Source: an uncultured Clostridia bacterium
GTDB lineage: Bacteria > Bacillota > Clostridia > UBA1381 > UMGS1253
NCBI GenBank assembly: GCA_934456295.1
Contig: CAKSHB010000002.1
Location: forward strand, 1 to 64,000
Direction of reading: 5' to 3'
Length of the DNA stretch: 64,000 nt
The notes under the pieces were generated by a model. It saw only the letters and a program-made list of their open reading frames with translations, searched no databases and was not told the DNA's origin. The translations under genes and the position numbers were made by a program. Of the stretch, positions 63,097 to 64,000 are shown in pieces (the stretch's first letter is position 1; every line of letters starts with the position of its first letter).

Positions 63097-64000
63097 ATGG
63101 ATACAATGAAGGGCTTAAAACGTACAAACTATTGCGGCGAAACAAGCGGAGTCGGAAGTGTTGCTGTTGTAGGCGGATATGTGCAAAAAATAAGAGATTT
63201 GGGAAACTTGATATTTATTGATTTGCGCGACAGAACGGGAATTGTGCAGCTTGCTTTTGATGATAGTACAGACCGTGAAATTTTCAATAAAGCAAAATCA
63301 TGCAGAAGCGAATATGTGCTTATGGCAAAGGGCACGGTCAGAGAACGTGAAAGCAAAAATCCTGATATGAAAACAGGCGATATAGAAGTGTATGTTGACG
63401 ATTTGAGAATACTTGCGAAAGCGCAGACGCCTCCTTTTGAAATCATTGATAATACAAATGTAAATGAGGAATTGAGGCTTAAATACAGATACCTTGATTT
63501 GCGCCGTTCCGTGCTGCAAAATAATATTATAAAAAGAGGACAGATAGCAAAGGTTGCACGTGATTATTTTTATGAAAACGGGTTTATAGAAATTGAAACA
63601 CCGATGATGACAAAATCAACTCCTGAGGGCGCACGTGACTATGTTGTGCCGTCAAGGGTTCATCACGGTAAATTTTATGCTCTGCCGCAGTCGCCGCAGA
63701 TATACAAGCAGCTTTTGATGATAGCCGGATATGACAGATATATCCAGCTCGCGCGCTGCTTCAGAGATGAGGATCTGAGGGCGGACAGACAGCCCGAGTT
63801 TACACAGATTGACTTGGAAATGTCGTTTGTTGATGTTGAGGATATTTTGGAAATCGGAGAAGGTTTTATAAAGAGGCTTTTTAAAGATGTCATGAATGTT
63901 GATATTCCGCTGCCGCTGCCGAGATTAACCTATAAAGATGCCATGGAGCGTTATGGTTCGGATAAGCCTGACACAAGATTTGGCATGGAAATAGTAAATA
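63097..64000 (+). CDS. aspS: Aspartyl-tRNA synthetase, 3' end outside the window
   Basis: A class II synthetase for tRNA-Asp, cut at 301 codons by the window end. The N-terminal OB-fold anticodon domain (LIFIDLRDRTGIVQLAF) is followed by RYLDLRR, the aspartate-specific QSPQIYKQLLM and motif 2 FRDEDLRADRQPEFTQID. Motif 3 lies beyond 64000. ATG 63097 begins 1 base after the hisS stop, with GGAGGT upstream; the hisS-aspS order is typical of Firmicutes. Whether it also charges tRNA-Asn cannot be judged here. Confidence 0.95.
   Translation, partial: MDTMKGLKRTNYCGETSGVGSVAVVGGYVQKIRDLGNLIFIDLRDRTGIVQLAFDDSTDREIFNKAKSCRSEYVLMAKGTVRERESKNPDMKTGDIEVYVDDLRILAKAQTPPFEIIDNTNVNEELRLKYRYLDLRRSVLQNNIIKRGQIAKVARDYFYENGFIEIETPMMTKSTPEGARDYVVPSRVHHGKFYALPQSPQIYKQLLMIAGYDRYIQLARCFRDEDLRADRQPEFTQIDLEMSFVDVEDILEIGEGFIKRLFKDVMNVDIPLPLPRLTYKDAMERYGSDKPDTRFGMEIVN

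Overview
This window is a stretch of core chromosome from an anaerobic, endospore-forming member of the Clostridia (Firmicutes/Bacillota). The evidence is a complete spoIIIAA-AH operon plus ytfJ, Shine-Dalgarno sites of the GGAGG type, sigma-A promoters with 17-base spacers, four [FeFe]-hydrogenase homologues and a fused AdhE alcohol/aldehyde dehydrogenase. No respiratory genes are seen. All 60 genes called here lie on the + strand. No tRNA, rRNA, insertion sequence, prophage or CRISPR array was found. The genus cannot be fixed from the sequence alone; a fermentative, probably gut- or sediment-dwelling clostridium fits.

Layout. 1-291: a tandem repeat with no gene. 292-3481: site-2 protease homologue, scpA, scpB, a DUF2953 protein and ytfJ. 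3730-8950: spoIIIAA-AH, behind a possible sigma-E promoter. 9028-11543: Asp23 protein, then purine nucleoside phosphorylase and adenosine deaminase. 11885-20087: a fermentation/redox operon of adhE, a small kinase-like protein, a [2Fe-2S] protein, a PAS-containing sensory hydrogenase, a PP2C/SpoIIE-type phosphatase and a monomeric hydrogenase. 20241-25426: thioredoxin reductase, a class A penicillin-binding protein, and a CrtO-like acyltransferase paired with a family 2 glycosyltransferase. 25669-33659: the rimP-nusA-ylxR-ylxQ-infB-rbfA-nrnA-truB-ribF translation operon with a leader hairpin. 33769-41471: glmU, prs, pth, mfd and a PrsA-like foldase. 41699-50202: a second hydrogenase region in two halves. 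50390-64000: pcrA, nicotinate phosphoribosyltransferase, a metallophosphoesterase, tig-clpP-clpX, lon-engB, hisS and aspS (cut by the window end).

The most interesting biology is the redox/hydrogen theme. A near-consensus Rex (NADH/NAD+-sensing repressor) operator precedes adhE at 11763, and a full-consensus one at 45061 precedes the NADH-linked hydrogenase genes. Both units re-oxidise NADH, by making ethanol or H2, so joint Rex control would make sense. Two more hydrogenase-like proteins look like sensors rather than enzymes. One has a PAS domain and overlaps a PP2C phosphatase gene. The other lacks a cysteine in the L1 H-cluster motif and sits among two DRTGG-domain proteins, a serine-kinase-like ATPase and a PHP-domain protein. 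Together they suggest a hydrogen- or redox-responsive signalling network built from partner-switching parts; this is inference.

Other points worth a second look are a structured leader in front of lon whose loop can pair with sequence beside the ribosome binding site, a GlmU whose uridylyltransferase signature is degenerate while its acetyltransferase half is intact, a CrtO-like acyltransferase outside any carotenoid cluster, and the covarying hairpin repeat at the left edge. Starts were moved downstream from the longest reading frame wherever a ribosome binding site clearly decided the matter; such cases are noted.
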